A DNA stretch of 64,000 bases, from positions 1,426,001 to 1,490,000 of the forward strand of contig CAVWWX010000002.1 of the NCBI GenBank assembly GCA_963758845.1. The letters are read 5' to 3'. Positions 18,243 through 26,091 of the stretch are shown here, one piece after another (position 1 is the first letter of the stretch; every line of letters begins with the position of its first letter). The notes beneath the pieces are model-generated. The model was not told where the DNA came from. It saw only the letters and a program-made list of their open reading frames with translations, and made no database searches. The position numbers and the translations under genes are program-made. This stretch comes from JBDTSW01 sp963758845. GTDB lineage: Bacteria > Actinomycetota > Thermoleophilia > Solirubrobacterales > 70-9.

Positions 18243-18895
18243 GAGCGCGCCACCTCGTAGGTGAGGTGGGCGACGCCCGTCGGCGAGCGGACGATCTCGG
18301 TGCCCTCCAGCTCCGCGTGCGCATCGGCGGCCTCGCCGTCGAACAGCCGCTCGCCCCCGCGCAGCAGCACCGGCACAACGTGGAGCTGCAGCCGGTCCAG
18401 CCGCCCGGCCCGCAGGTACTGCTGGGCCGCCTGCGCGCCGCCGCCCAGGCGCACGTCGGCGCCATCGGCGGCCGCGACCGCCTGCTCCAGTGCCGACTCG
18501 ATCCCGTCGGTGACGTAGGTGAAGGTCGTCCCGCCCTCCATCTCGAGCGGCTCGCGCTCGTGGTGGGTGAGCACGAACACCGGGTGGTGGAAGGGCGGGT
18601 TGTCGCCCCACCAGCCCAGGGCGTTCGGGTCGTCCTCCCACGGGCCGGAGCCGCCGCTGTACATCTTGCGCCCCATCACCGTCGCGCCGATGTTCTCCAT
18701 CGAGCGCTCGATCACCTCGTTATCGGCGTTTCGCTCGCCGCCCTCGCGGCCGTGCGCCTTGCGCCACGCCTCGGCCGCGAACCCCCACTCGTGGAGCTGG
18801 TCGCCGCCGATGCCCAGCGGGTCCTTCAGCGACTGGTCGGGCCCGGCGACGTAGCCGTCGAGCGACATCGAGATATCCAGGATCAGCTTCGCCAC
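18239..18895 (-). CDS. RibD C-terminal / dihydrofolate-reductase-like protein
   Basis: 218 aa. Starts MAKLILDISMSLDGYVAGPD, the hallmark start of the stand-alone RibD_C (DHFR-like) family. It also has VMGRKMYSGG and the NADPH-loop segment DVRLGGGAQAAQQYLRAGRLD. It probably reduces a pteridine- or pyrimidine-like substrate with NADPH, but family members are functionally diverse. First gene of a two-gene leftward operon with the ABM protein, overlapping by GTGA. Confidence 0.87.
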   Translation of the reverse strand: MAKLILDISMSLDGYVAGPDQSLKDPLGIGGDQLHEWGFAAEAWRKAHGREGGERNADNEVIERSMENIGATVMGRKMYSGGSGPWEDDPNALGWWGDNPPFHHPVFVLTHHEREPLEMEGGTTFTYVTDGIESALEQAVAAADGADVRLGGGAQAAQQYLRAGRLDRLQLHVVPVLLRGGERLFDGEAADAHAELEGTEIVRSPTGVAHLTYEVARS

Positions 18896-18983
18896 TTTCA
18901 GCCCTTCGTTCGAGGTTGGTGCGTCGTAGTTCTAACGACCGCCTGGGCGCGGCGAACTCATCGCCCGGACTAGCATCGCGGCC

Positions 18984-19598
18984 GTGAAGCCGATCGAGCT
19001 CGAGGCGCCCCATGGCACCGCCCGCGTCCACATCCACCCGGCCGACGGCGCCAAGGCCGCGCTGGCGATGAGCCACGGGGCTGGGGGCGGGGTGGAGGCG
19101 CCCGACCTCGTCGCCGCCCGCGACGCAGCTTTGGAGCGGAACGTCACGGTCGCCCTGGTCGAGCAGCCCTACCGCGTCGCAGGCCGCAAGTCGCCGGCGC
19201 CCGCCCGCCAGCTCGACGCCAACTGGCTCGCGATCGTCGAACAGCTCAGCGACGGCGCCCTGGCCGGCCTGCCATTGATCGCCGGCGGGCGCTCGATGGC
19301 CGCCCGCGTCGCCTGTCGCACCGCCGCCGAGGTGGGCGCGATCGCGGTGCTCTGCCTCGCGTTTCCCGTCCGCCCGCCCCAGCGCAAGGGCAAGCCGCCG
19401 AAGCCCGACCGGCTCGACGAGCTCGACGCCCTCACGGTGCCGGTGCTCGTCGTCCAGGGGGAGAAGGATCAGTTCGGCATCCCGCCCGAGGCGAAGGGCC
19501 GTGAGGTGGCGCTCGTGGCCGGGAACCACGGCCTCAAGGCCGACCTGCCCGCGGTGGGCGCGGCGGTCGGCGGCTGGCTCGAGCGGATCGTGAAGTAG
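18984..19598 (+). CDS. Alpha/beta hydrolase, KANL3/Tex30-like
   Basis: 204 aa, GTG start. An alpha/beta-hydrolase with an SHGAGGG oxyanion-type loop (residues 32-38), nucleophile elbow GGRSMAARVA with Ser, an acid in VVQGEKDQFG, and a late His in AGNHGLK. This arrangement is typical of small dienelactone-hydrolase-like or KANL3/Tex30-like proteins. The substrate is unknown. A strong hairpin follows the stop directly. Confidence 0.85.
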   Translation: MKPIELEAPHGTARVHIHPADGAKAALAMSHGAGGGVEAPDLVAARDAALERNVTVALVEQPYRVAGRKSPAPARQLDANWLAIVEQLSDGALAGLPLIAGGRSMAARVACRTAAEVGAIAVLCLAFPVRPPQRKGKPPKPDRLDELDALTVPVLVVQGEKDQFGIPPEAKGREVALVAGNHGLKADLPAVGAAVGGWLERIVK

Positions 19599-19599
19599 T

Positions 19600-19641
19600 C
19601 GCGCCCCGGCGGGCAAGCCGCCGCAAGACCACCGGGGCGCG
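19600..19641 (+). terminator. GC-rich hairpin after the hydrolase gene
   Basis: CGCGCCCCGG (19600-19609) pairs perfectly with CCGGGGCGCG (19632-19641), a 10-bp stem with a 22-nt loop, starting 1 bp after the hydrolase stop. It is followed by GTTCTTGG rather than a U run, so it is a probable terminator or transcript-end hairpin. It may serve both convergent genes. Confidence 0.5.
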
Positions 19642-19656
19642 GTTCTTGGTGGGGGG

Positions 19657-19899
19657 TCAGACCTGGGAGGGGTCGTCCTCACCCTCGGCGCCGCCGCCGG
19701 GGCCGCCCGACGTCGCACCGCCGGTGTTGGGGACCTCGGACGCGTCGGGGTCGCCGTCGTGGACGTCGCCCTCGACCTCGTCATCCTTCTCCTCAGGTGC
19801 CTCCACCCCGGTGTCCTCGTGGTCGGACCCGTGGGCGTGCAGCGAAGTCTCGGGGACCTCGTCCTCGTCGATCTTGGTGTTTCCCTCTTCGTCGGGCAT
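19657..19899 (-). CDS. Small highly acidic protein, function unknown
   Basis: 80 aa from ATG at 19899, with GAGGAGA just upstream as ribosome-binding site. About one third of the residues are Asp or Glu (EEGNTKIDEDEVPE, EEKDDEVEGDVHDGDPD) and the tail is Gly-rich. There are no hydrophobic segments and almost certainly little fold. No family recognised. It is a genuine small gene by start signal and composition, not a shadow, since no better frame exists here. Confidence 0.6.
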   Translation of the reverse strand: MPDEEGNTKIDEDEVPETSLHAHGSDHEDTGVEAPEEKDDEVEGDVHDGDPDASEVPNTGGATSGGPGGGAEGEDDPSQV

Positions 19900-19960
19900 C
19901 GCTTCTCCTCGGTCGTTCCAGCGGCGGATACCCGTCGAAGCGCCTCGCTAGTCGCAGTCG

Positions 19961-21001
19961 CTACGACTCGATCCGCTCCGGCATCCCGAAGCGCGCGAAG
20001 ACGGCGGCGTCGCGGAAGGCGATCACGCGGGTGATCCCGTCCTCGCCCACCGTCAGGACGTCCAGGGCGATCGGCAGATAGGCGCCCGACGCGTGGAGGC
20101 CGTAGGTGCCGAGCGCCGGCTGGCCGTTGGCGCTGGTCGCGATGTAGCGAAGGCGCGGGGGAGGGCCGCCGGGCATCAGCCACGAGTCGCCGATCGCGTC
20201 CCGGCCCTTGTACCAGGCCGCGTATGGGGGCATCTCGAAGGTGACGTCCTCGGCCAGCATCTCCAGGATCGCCTCGACGTCGCCGCACTCGAACGCCTCG
20301 CTGAAGCGCTCCACCACCTCGCGCATGTGCCCGTTCCCAAGCGCCCGCACCGTCGCCTGCTGGCTGCGCTCGGGCAGGGCGCGGTCGACGGTCTTGCGCG
20401 CCCGCTGAAGCGCGCTGTTGACCGAGGCCGAGGTGGTGTCCAGCGCCTCCGCCGTCTCACGCGCCGAGAAGCCCAGGACGTCGCGCAGGATCAGCGCCGC
20501 GCGCTGGCGCGGGGGCAGGTGCTGGAGGGCGGCGATGAACGCCAGCTCGACCGACTCGCGCTCCTCCCACCGCGCCTCCGGCGAGGCGGGCCCGTCCTCG
20601 ACGCCGATCTCGCGGTCGGGATAGGGCTCGATCCACAGGCCCCGCCCGAGCGGCTCGCCGACCTCCTCGCCGGGAACGGACGCCGGCCCGTAGTCGACCG
20701 GCAGCACCCGCTTCGGCCGGCGCGCGATCGTGTCCAGGCAGGTGTTGGTGGCGATCGAGTGAAGCCAGGTGGAGGTGGCGCTTCGCCCCTCGAAGCGCCC
20801 CAGCGCGCGCCAGGCGCGAAGCAAGGCGTCCTGGAGGGCGTCGTCGGCGTCGTGGACCGAGCCGAGCATCCGGTAGCAGTGGGCGTGAAGGCGCGCGCGG
20901 TGGGGCTCGACCAGGTCGCGAAACGCGCCCTCATCGCCGGCGCGGGCCGCGGCCAGCAGCTCCGCCTCTCCCGGGTTCACAAGTGTGCGCGAGGGTGCCA
21001 T
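19961..21001 (-). CDS. ECF sigma factor with SnoaL-like C-terminal domain (SigX5/SigJ type)
   Basis: 346 aa from ATG at 21001; the open frame reaches further upstream but MAPSRTLVNPGEAELL is the usual start. Sigma2 region: AHCYRMLGSVHDADDALQDALLRAWRALGRF. Sigma4: LQHLPPRQRAAL..VLGFSARETAEALDTTSASV. An added C-terminal NTF2/SnoaL-like domain (about 220-340, RFSEAFECGDVEAILEMLAEDV ... YKGRDAIG) is characteristic of the ECF groups that carry this domain in place of an anti-sigma factor. It is divergent from the VOC gene at 21087, which may be a target. Confidence 0.9.
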   Translation of the reverse strand: MAPSRTLVNPGEAELLAAARAGDEGAFRDLVEPHRARLHAHCYRMLGSVHDADDALQDALLRAWRALGRFEGRSATSTWLHSIATNTCLDTIARRPKRVLPVDYGPASVPGEEVGEPLGRGLWIEPYPDREIGVEDGPASPEARWEERESVELAFIAALQHLPPRQRAALILRDVLGFSARETAEALDTTSASVNSALQRARKTVDRALPERSQQATVRALGNGHMREVVERFSEAFECGDVEAILEMLAEDVTFEMPPYAAWYKGRDAIGDSWLMPGGPPPRLRYIATSANGQPALGTYGLHASGAYLPIALDVLTVGEDGITRVIAFRDAAVFARFGMPERIES

Positions 21002-21086
21002 CACAGGGTTGGACCGATGCAAGCACACCAAAATGAGCGGTCGCGCGATCAATTCACGCCGACGCGCCCGGTCTAACCCCCGAGGC

Positions 21087-21443
21087 ATGTCGCGTCACCG
21101 AAACCCCATCGTCCACCTCGAGCTCCACACGCCCAACCTCCCGCGGGCGCTGGGCTTCTACACCTCCCTGTTCGAGTGGGAGTCCGAGCGCATCGAGACC
21201 GGCTCGGTCGCCTACCAGGCGCTCGACCTCGGCGAGCGGATGGAGGGAGGGGTGGTCGAGAGCGACAGCTCCGCCGCGCTGTGGTTCCCATACGCGCGGG
21301 TCGAGAACGTGGCCCAGGCGACCGAGCGGGCGCAGGAGCTGGGCGCGGACGTCGTGCTCCCCCCGCGCGAGGGGCCGGTGGGCTGGCGCAGCATCGTGAC
21401 GTCGCCGAGCGCGGCGGCGGTGGCGCTCTGGCAGGCAAAGTAG
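21087..21443 (+). CDS. VOC family protein
   Basis: 118 aa from ATG at 21087. Starts MSRHRNPIVHLELHTPNLPR, with FYTSLFEWE in the first module and ELGADVVLPPREGPVGWRS..SPSAAAVALWQ in the second. This is the single-chain VOC pattern of glyoxalase-like proteins. It lies 85 bp from the divergent ECF sigma gene. ECF factors of this type are often linked to small oxidoreductase or VOC genes, so co-regulation is plausible. Substrate unknown. Confidence 0.85.
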   Translation: MSRHRNPIVHLELHTPNLPRALGFYTSLFEWESERIETGSVAYQALDLGERMEGGVVESDSSAALWFPYARVENVAQATERAQELGADVVLPPREGPVGWRSIVTSPSAAAVALWQAK

Positions 21444-21579
21444 TTGAAGCCCTCCGACGAGGCGGGAGGGCAGCGAAGTAGGGTCGACCGAGGCGCATTG
21501 GACGGCCGACATCCGGCAAGCGGATGTCTGCCTCGATGACAAGGTTGCTACTACGGATCAACCCGTTGGCCATGTATTC

Positions 21580-21813
21580 ATGACCATCACCCGATCTCGC
21601 ATGTGCCTGGCGACCTCACTGGCCGTCGTCTTTATTGCGCTACCGAACAGCGGTTCGCAGGCCGCCGAGCCGCCTATGCAGTGCGCGGATCACGTCGTGA
21701 CCCCTATCGGGACAGGACAGATCGTACCGACGACGAAGTCGCCACAGCCGTTCCTCCGGCCGGATTCGCTACCGCGGTGTCCGCACTCTTTCGAGCACGG
21801 ATGGAGACCCTAG
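21580..21813 (+). CDS. Possible small secreted protein or remnant
   Basis: 77 codons from ATG at 21580. Residues 1-29 look like an export signal (RMCLATSLAVVFIALPNSG, then SQA-A). The rest, AEPPMQCADHVVTPIG onward, is short, Pro-rich and matches no family I know. Base composition is lower in GC than the surrounding genes and third-position GC bias is weak. It may be the 5' part of a decayed secreted-protein gene. Confidence 0.3.
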   Translation: MTITRSRMCLATSLAVVFIALPNSGSQAAEPPMQCADHVVTPIGTGQIVPTTKSPQPFLRPDSLPRCPHSFEHGWRP

Positions 21814-22601
21814 TGGTGGAGCGCGAACGGACCGGCCGCATCTCGGTTCGGCGATGTAGCTCCGACGCGCGGCCCGGGTCTCCGAGCTTGTTCGACGGCC
21901 ATAGGAGAGTTGGGCCCTCGAGCCCTCCGGCTTGTGAAGATGACGCATCGAATCTGGCTGGTGGGTCCAGGAAGGGGTCTTTCACTGGCGCTACACCGGC
22001 AGCAGTCATCCGGCAGAGGTTTCTGCCGCTGCCGCCGAAGCTGATCTTGTGGCCGCGACCCGAAACGGCGTGGGTGCCAACAACGACTGTGGCCTCGTGG
22101 ATAACGTGGCTGCACGTCAGCAGTTCGATGGGCGCACGCGTCGAGGCGCCGATATTGCAGGGACGGATACATTCAATCCCGTCTGCAAGCGGCAGGAGAC
22201 GGGGTCAGCGCCGTCGATTTCGGCCAGTGAGCAGCGGAGGCGCGAGCTTCATCTGTGCGTAACGAGCCCCTGATGCTGGCCCCGATACCGTCGTTGAGGC
22301 GGACGTCCGGCTCAATCGAGATGAGTACGAGTGGACCGTTGCCCCTGCCTCCGGGGTGTGATGGGCGACTAGGGATTGGAACATGCAACCCCCGCCCGCG
22401 GGTACCAATTTTGGGCTCGATCCCCGTGTTCCGCCGGTTTGCACGCGCGAACTTTTGCATGAGCATTTCTCCAGGCGTGCAATGTCAGAACAGGCATCGT
22501 CACTGGGCCTAGGCTGACGTCTCGCGGGCTTCGTGCGCTCTAGGTGAACCATCCTCGCGTTCACCGCGAGGAACGCAGGGAATTCGGCGATGGGGACGCC
22601 C
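21814..22601. other. Lower-GC stretch without a convincing gene
   Basis: About 790 bp. Several overlapping short frames exist on both strands but none shows the strong third-base GC preference of neighbouring genes, a domain, or a good ribosome-binding site. The uncorrected ccmH frame runs across part of it as an artefact. It may be non-coding or a degraded gene; no tRNA, repeat or transposase was found in it. Confidence 0.4.
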
Positions 22602-23077
22602 TCAGAGGTCGTAGCGTCGCATGTCGGCGTCGAGGCGCTCGGAGCCGGCCTTGTCGGTCGGGCGTCGGCGGCCGGCGCGGGCTCGGCCGCGCGGTTTCGC
22701 CGCCAGCGCCTGAGCGCGAACACCACCGTGACCGCGGCGATGAGGAACGCCCCGATCGGGATCAGCCAGGCGGCGAGGTCGAAGCCCTCGGTCCCCGGCA
22801 CGGCGAGGACGTTCTCGCCGTACTCGACCACCAGGGCGTCCTTGATCTCCTCCTTGGTCCGTCCCTCGGCGATGAGCTCGCGGATGAAGTCGCGCTCGGC
22901 CTCGGCCTGGGGCGCCTCGAGCGCCAGCTCCAGCGGCACCCCGCACACAGTGCACATCACCTCGTCGGAGATGTCGGCGAGGTTCGTCTGCGGCTCGGGC
23001 GTTTCCTGCGCGAGGACGCTGGCCGGTGCGGCGAACAACAACAGGGCAATGAGGGGAAGCAGCGCCAGGCGGCTCAT
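22602..23077 (-). CDS. ccmH: Cytochrome c maturation protein CcmH, C-terminal frameshift
   Basis: Starts at ATG 23077, overlapping ccmG by ATGA. A signal peptide (LALLPLIALLLFAAPASVLA) is followed by the thiol pair C42/C45 in EVMCTVCGVP, the conserved RDFIRELIAEGRTKEEIKDALVVEYGENVLA, and a transmembrane helix LAAWLIPIGAFLIAAVTVVF. CcmH keeps the apocytochrome heme-binding Cys pair reduced. As written, the frame reads past the expected end to 22205. In the next frame the family-typical ending DKAGSERLDADMRRYDL stops at 22602. One missing base in the G run at 22660-22662 would restore a 158-aa protein. I therefore give the repaired end. Confidence 0.8.
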
Positions 23078-23598
23078 GCGTCGCCTCGGATCAGCGGCTC
23101 GATCTGGCCCATGAGAACCTCGTCCGTCACTGCCCCCGGGACGTGGAAGGCGACGTTCCCGTCGGGGTCGACCAGGACCGTCTCGGGAACCCCGGTGGCG
23201 CCCAGCTCGTCGGCGTAGTCGCCGGAGCCGTCGTGGAGCTGGTCGTAGGTGAGGCCGAACTCGGCGACGAACTCCTGGGCGTCGTCGGTGTTGTCCTGGG
23301 TGTTGATCCCGAGCACGGTCACCTCGCCGCGGTTCCTCTGCGCGAAGCGGTTGAGGGCCGGCGACTCCTCGCGGCACGGCTCACACCACGACGCCCAGAG
23401 GTTGGCCAGCACCCACTCGCCCTCGAAGTCGGCGAGTGATACATAGCCGGAGGCGGTCGGGTCGAGCACCGGGAGCTCGGCATCGGTGGGCGGCTCGCCC
23501 ACGGTGACGCCGCCGTCGCCCTTGGCGAGGAGGCCGAAGCCGAGCAGCGCCACGAGCGCGAGGAGACCCAGGAAGATCGCGAAGGCGCGTGCGCTCAC
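23074..23598 (-). CDS. ccmG: Thioredoxin-like thiol:disulfide oxidoreductase (CcmG/ResA type)
   Basis: 174 aa. An N-terminal membrane anchor (AFAIFLGLLALVALLGFGLLA) is followed by a thioredoxin fold with active site WASWCEPC (C72/C75), INTQDNTDDAQEFVAEFGL, and the cis-Pro segment GVPETVLVD. CcmG reduces CcmH and apocytochrome c on the outer face of the membrane. ATGA overlap with ccmH confirms an operon. The remaining Ccm genes in the window lie at 29218-32184, so the pathway is split in two loci. Confidence 0.9.
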   Translation of the reverse strand: MSARAFAIFLGLLALVALLGFGLLAKGDGGVTVGEPPTDAELPVLDPTASGYVSLADFEGEWVLANLWASWCEPCREESPALNRFAQRNRGEVTVLGINTQDNTDDAQEFVAEFGLTYDQLHDGSGDYADELGATGVPETVLVDPDGNVAFHVPGAVTDEVLMGQIEPLIRGDA

Positions 23599-23652
23599 GC
23601 GCGAAAGCGTAGAGAGGGGGAGGGGTGGGGCGGCCTAGAATGCCCCGCGAAC

Positions 23653-23725
23653 GCGGACGTAGCTCAGCTGGTAGAGCGCGAGCTTCCCAAGCTCGAGGTC
23701 GCGGGTTCGAGACCCGTCGTCCGCT
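23653..23725 (+). tRNA. trnG: tRNA-Gly(CCC)
   Basis: Acceptor GCGGACG (23653-23659) pairs with CGTCCGC (23718-23724). D stem GCTC/GAGC; anticodon stem CGAGC/GCTCG with loop TTCCCAA (anticodon CCC); T arm contains TTCGAGA. Discriminator T at 23725; CCA not encoded. Located between the divergent ccmG gene and the beta-helix gene. Confidence 0.96.
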
Positions 23726-23763
23726 CTCGTGAACAACGGCGTGACTGCGATGGGAGGAAAGGC

Positions 23764-24774
23764 GTGAGCCGAGCGCGACGGGCACTGATGGGAGCAGGCT
23801 GTGTGGCGGGGCTGGCCGTCTCGGCGTCGCCGGCGCATGCGGCGCTGGAGTGCGGCGACACGATCACGACCGACCGAACGCTCCACCGCGACCTGGAATG
23901 CGAGCTCGACGGCAATGGCCTGCGGATCGACGGCGACGACGTCACGCTCGACCTCAACGGTCACACGATCTCGAACGACCCGCAGGATGACGGCTCCGGC
24001 ATCCTCGTCGGCCAGAGCGACGGCGTGCGCGTGGTCGGCGGGAAGGTGCGCGGCTTCAACATCGGCGTGAACGTGGGGGAGAGCACGGATGTGACCGTCA
24101 AGGACGTGAACATCAGGCGGGCCAAGGGAAGCGGGCTCTTCGCGGCGTTCGCCAACCACGTCCGGTTCCTGGAGAACACCGTGCGCGGGCCGAGCGCTAA
24201 CGGGGTGACCACCCAGGACTCGACTGACCACATCAAAATCGCCGGCAACGACCTCTCGGGCGTCGGCATCGCCATCGACGGCGACGATCACAAGGTGATC
24301 GGCAACGAGATCAGCTCGCCCGTCGGCGACGGCATCGCGGTGCTCGGGGGCGGCGGCACCGAGCTCGAGCGCAACGGCATCACCGACGCCCAGGAGGGGG
24401 CCGGGATCGCGCTCAACCCCGGCGCCGGCGAGGTTCGGGTGGACGAGAACACCGTGGGCGGGGCCGAGTTCGGCGGCATCGTCACCTCCGCGGGCGCGGG
24501 CCCGGCGACGATCGTCCACAACGCGGTGCGCGGCGTCAACTTCAACGGCTTCTTCGTCGGCCCCACGGCCGAAGTCGTCCTGCGCGACAACCTGGCCAAG
24601 GGCTCGCAGGGCGGCGACGGCATCCACGTCGAGGACGACGACACGCTGATCGAGGACAACCGGGTGATCGAGAACGACCAGCACGGCATCGAGTCGAGCT
24701 CGGCGAACGGCTCCGGCAACGTGGCGAGGCGAAACGGCATCCACCCCCAGTGCATGCCGGCATCGCTCTGCTGA
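23764..24774 (+). CDS. Secreted right-handed parallel beta-helix protein (NosD/PbH1-like)
   Basis: 336 aa, GTG start with GGGAGG upstream. A signal peptide ends near ASPAHA-A. The mature part opens ECGDTITTDRTLHRDLEC and VTLDLNGHTISN, then short repeats with GI, N and D at regular spacing (NTVRGPSANGV, NDLSGVGIAI, NEISSPVGDGIAV, NTVGGAEFGGIV, NRVIENDQHGIES), the pattern of parallel beta-helix rungs. It ends in a Cys pair. A paralogue with the same CGD-T-LNGH opening and C-terminal Cys lies at 40660. A carbohydrate-binding or surface role is plausible; catalysis is not shown. Confidence 0.85.
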   Translation: MSRARRALMGAGCVAGLAVSASPAHAALECGDTITTDRTLHRDLECELDGNGLRIDGDDVTLDLNGHTISNDPQDDGSGILVGQSDGVRVVGGKVRGFNIGVNVGESTDVTVKDVNIRRAKGSGLFAAFANHVRFLENTVRGPSANGVTTQDSTDHIKIAGNDLSGVGIAIDGDDHKVIGNEISSPVGDGIAVLGGGGTELERNGITDAQEGAGIALNPGAGEVRVDENTVGGAEFGGIVTSAGAGPATIVHNAVRGVNFNGFFVGPTAEVVLRDNLAKGSQGGDGIHVEDDDTLIEDNRVIENDQHGIESSSANGSGNVARRNGIHPQCMPASLC

Positions 24775-24849
24775 CGGCCTAACCACCTCTGCGCTACCCA
24801 GCTGTGCTCATGTGGCGCGGGCCCAACCGAGGCGCGCCGATCCGTATGC

Positions 24850-24861
24850 GAACATGTGTTC
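24850..24861. promoter_or_regulatory. LexA (SOS) box at dinB
   Basis: GAACATGTGTTC, a perfect match to the actinobacterial SOS box GAAC-N4-GTTC. It ends directly before the GTG start at 24862. The same geometry and almost the same flanks (ATGCGAACATNNGTTCGTG) occur at the radical-SAM gene at 54049-54061. Confidence 0.9.
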
Positions 24862-26061
24862 GTGTCCGCTGGGGCATCAATCCTCCACGCCGACGTTGAC
24901 TCGTTCTTCGCCTCGGTGGCCCAGCGCGACGATCCGGAGCTGCGCGGGCGGCCGGTGATCGTGGGCGGCGGCGTCGTGATGGCGGCGAGCTACGAGGCGA
25001 AGGCAAAGGGGGTGAACGGCGGCATGGGCGGGGCGAAGGCGAAGCGGCTGTGCCCGGACGCGGTGATCGTCAGCCCCGACTTCGACTCCTACACGGCCGC
25101 CTCGAAGCAGCTCTTCAAGGTCTTCCGCGACACGGCGCCGCTGGTCGAGGGCCTGTCGATGGAGGAGGCGTTCCTGGACGTGAGCGGCCTGGGGCGGATC
25201 TCGGGCGAGCCGCCGGCGATCGCGGCGCGCCTTCGCCGCGAGGTGCGCGACCGCGTCGGCCTGCCGATCTCGATCGGGGTCGCGAGGACGAAGGTGCTGG
25301 CGAAGATGGGAAGCCGGGCGGCCAAGCCCGACGGCCTGCTGGTGATCGATCCCGACGCCGAGCTGGACTTCCTGCTGCCGCTGCCGATCGAGCGGATCTG
25401 GGGCGTCGGCCCAACCAGCGCCGGGAAGCTCCACGCCCACGGGATCGTCACCGTGCGCGATGCGGCGCGGATCCCGGAGACGCTCCTGATGTCGATCCTG
25501 GGCCCGGCGGCCGGGCGCCACGTCCACGCGATCGTCCACAACCGCGACCGCCGCCGGGTCCGGACCGACCGCCGCCGGGGCTCGTTCGGCGCCCAGTCGG
25601 CGATGGGGCGCGGGCCGCATCCCCCCGGCGAGGTCGAGCTGCGGCTTGCCTCGCTGGTCGAGCGGGTGACGCGACGGATGCGAACGGCGGGGCGGATGGG
25701 GCGCACCGTCACGCTGCGGCTGCGCTTCGGTGACTACACGCGGGCCACCCGCTCGAGCACGCTGGCGCAGACGACGGCGGCGACCGTGGTCGTGCTGACC
25801 GCCGCGCGGACGCTCTTGGCCACGGCGATGCCGCTGATCCGCCGCAAGGGCATCACCCTCGTGGGGATCGCCGTCAGCAACCTCGACCACGGCGGCGGTG
25901 GCTCGCAGCTCGCCCTGCCGCTGCCGCCGCGCGGCGGCTCGGACCTGGACCGGGCGCTGGACGAGGTCCGCGACCGCTACGGCGCGGGGGCGCTGACCCG
26001 CGCGGCGCTCCTGGGCCGCGACCAGCGCTACGAGGCGTGGCTGATGCCGTCCTCGCGGTGA
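24862..26061 (+). CDS. dinB: Y-family DNA polymerase IV
   Basis: 399 aa from GTG at 24862; the frame opens at GTG 24856, but that lies inside the SOS box. Palm motifs: ILHADVDSFFASVAQRDDP, then GVVMAASYEAKAKGV, and SMEEAFLDVSG, where the second carboxylate pair is Glu-Glu rather than the common Asp-Glu. Helix-hairpin-helix ERIWGVGPTSAGKLHAHGI follows. Near the C-terminus SQLALPLPP fits the beta-clamp binding motif QLxLPL. It performs error-prone bypass synthesis on damaged templates. The adjoining LexA box places it in the SOS regulon, with lexA itself at 34321. The position of the box suggests a leaderless mRNA. Confidence 0.92.
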   Translation: MSAGASILHADVDSFFASVAQRDDPELRGRPVIVGGGVVMAASYEAKAKGVNGGMGGAKAKRLCPDAVIVSPDFDSYTAASKQLFKVFRDTAPLVEGLSMEEAFLDVSGLGRISGEPPAIAARLRREVRDRVGLPISIGVARTKVLAKMGSRAAKPDGLLVIDPDAELDFLLPLPIERIWGVGPTSAGKLHAHGIVTVRDAARIPETLLMSILGPAAGRHVHAIVHNRDRRRVRTDRRRGSFGAQSAMGRGPHPPGEVELRLASLVERVTRRMRTAGRMGRTVTLRLRFGDYTRATRSSTLAQTTAATVVVLTAARTLLATAMPLIRRKGITLVGIAVSNLDHGGGGSQLALPLPPRGGSDLDRALDEVRDRYGAGALTRAALLGRDQRYEAWLMPSSR

Positions 26062-26091
26062 CACGGGGCTTGCGGATCGGGTGCTCCGTGC

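Noticed and set aside
22205..22601. Long C-terminal extension of CcmH
   Set aside because: The family-typical CcmH ending is in another frame at 22602; the extension is the product of an apparent one-base loss.
21444..22601. Insertion sequence or prophage fragment
   Set aside because: No transposase or integrase motif, terminal inverted repeats or target duplication were seen.
24856..24861. GTG at 24856 as dinB start
   Set aside because: It lies within the SOS box; GTG 24862 directly after the box matches the arrangement at 54061.
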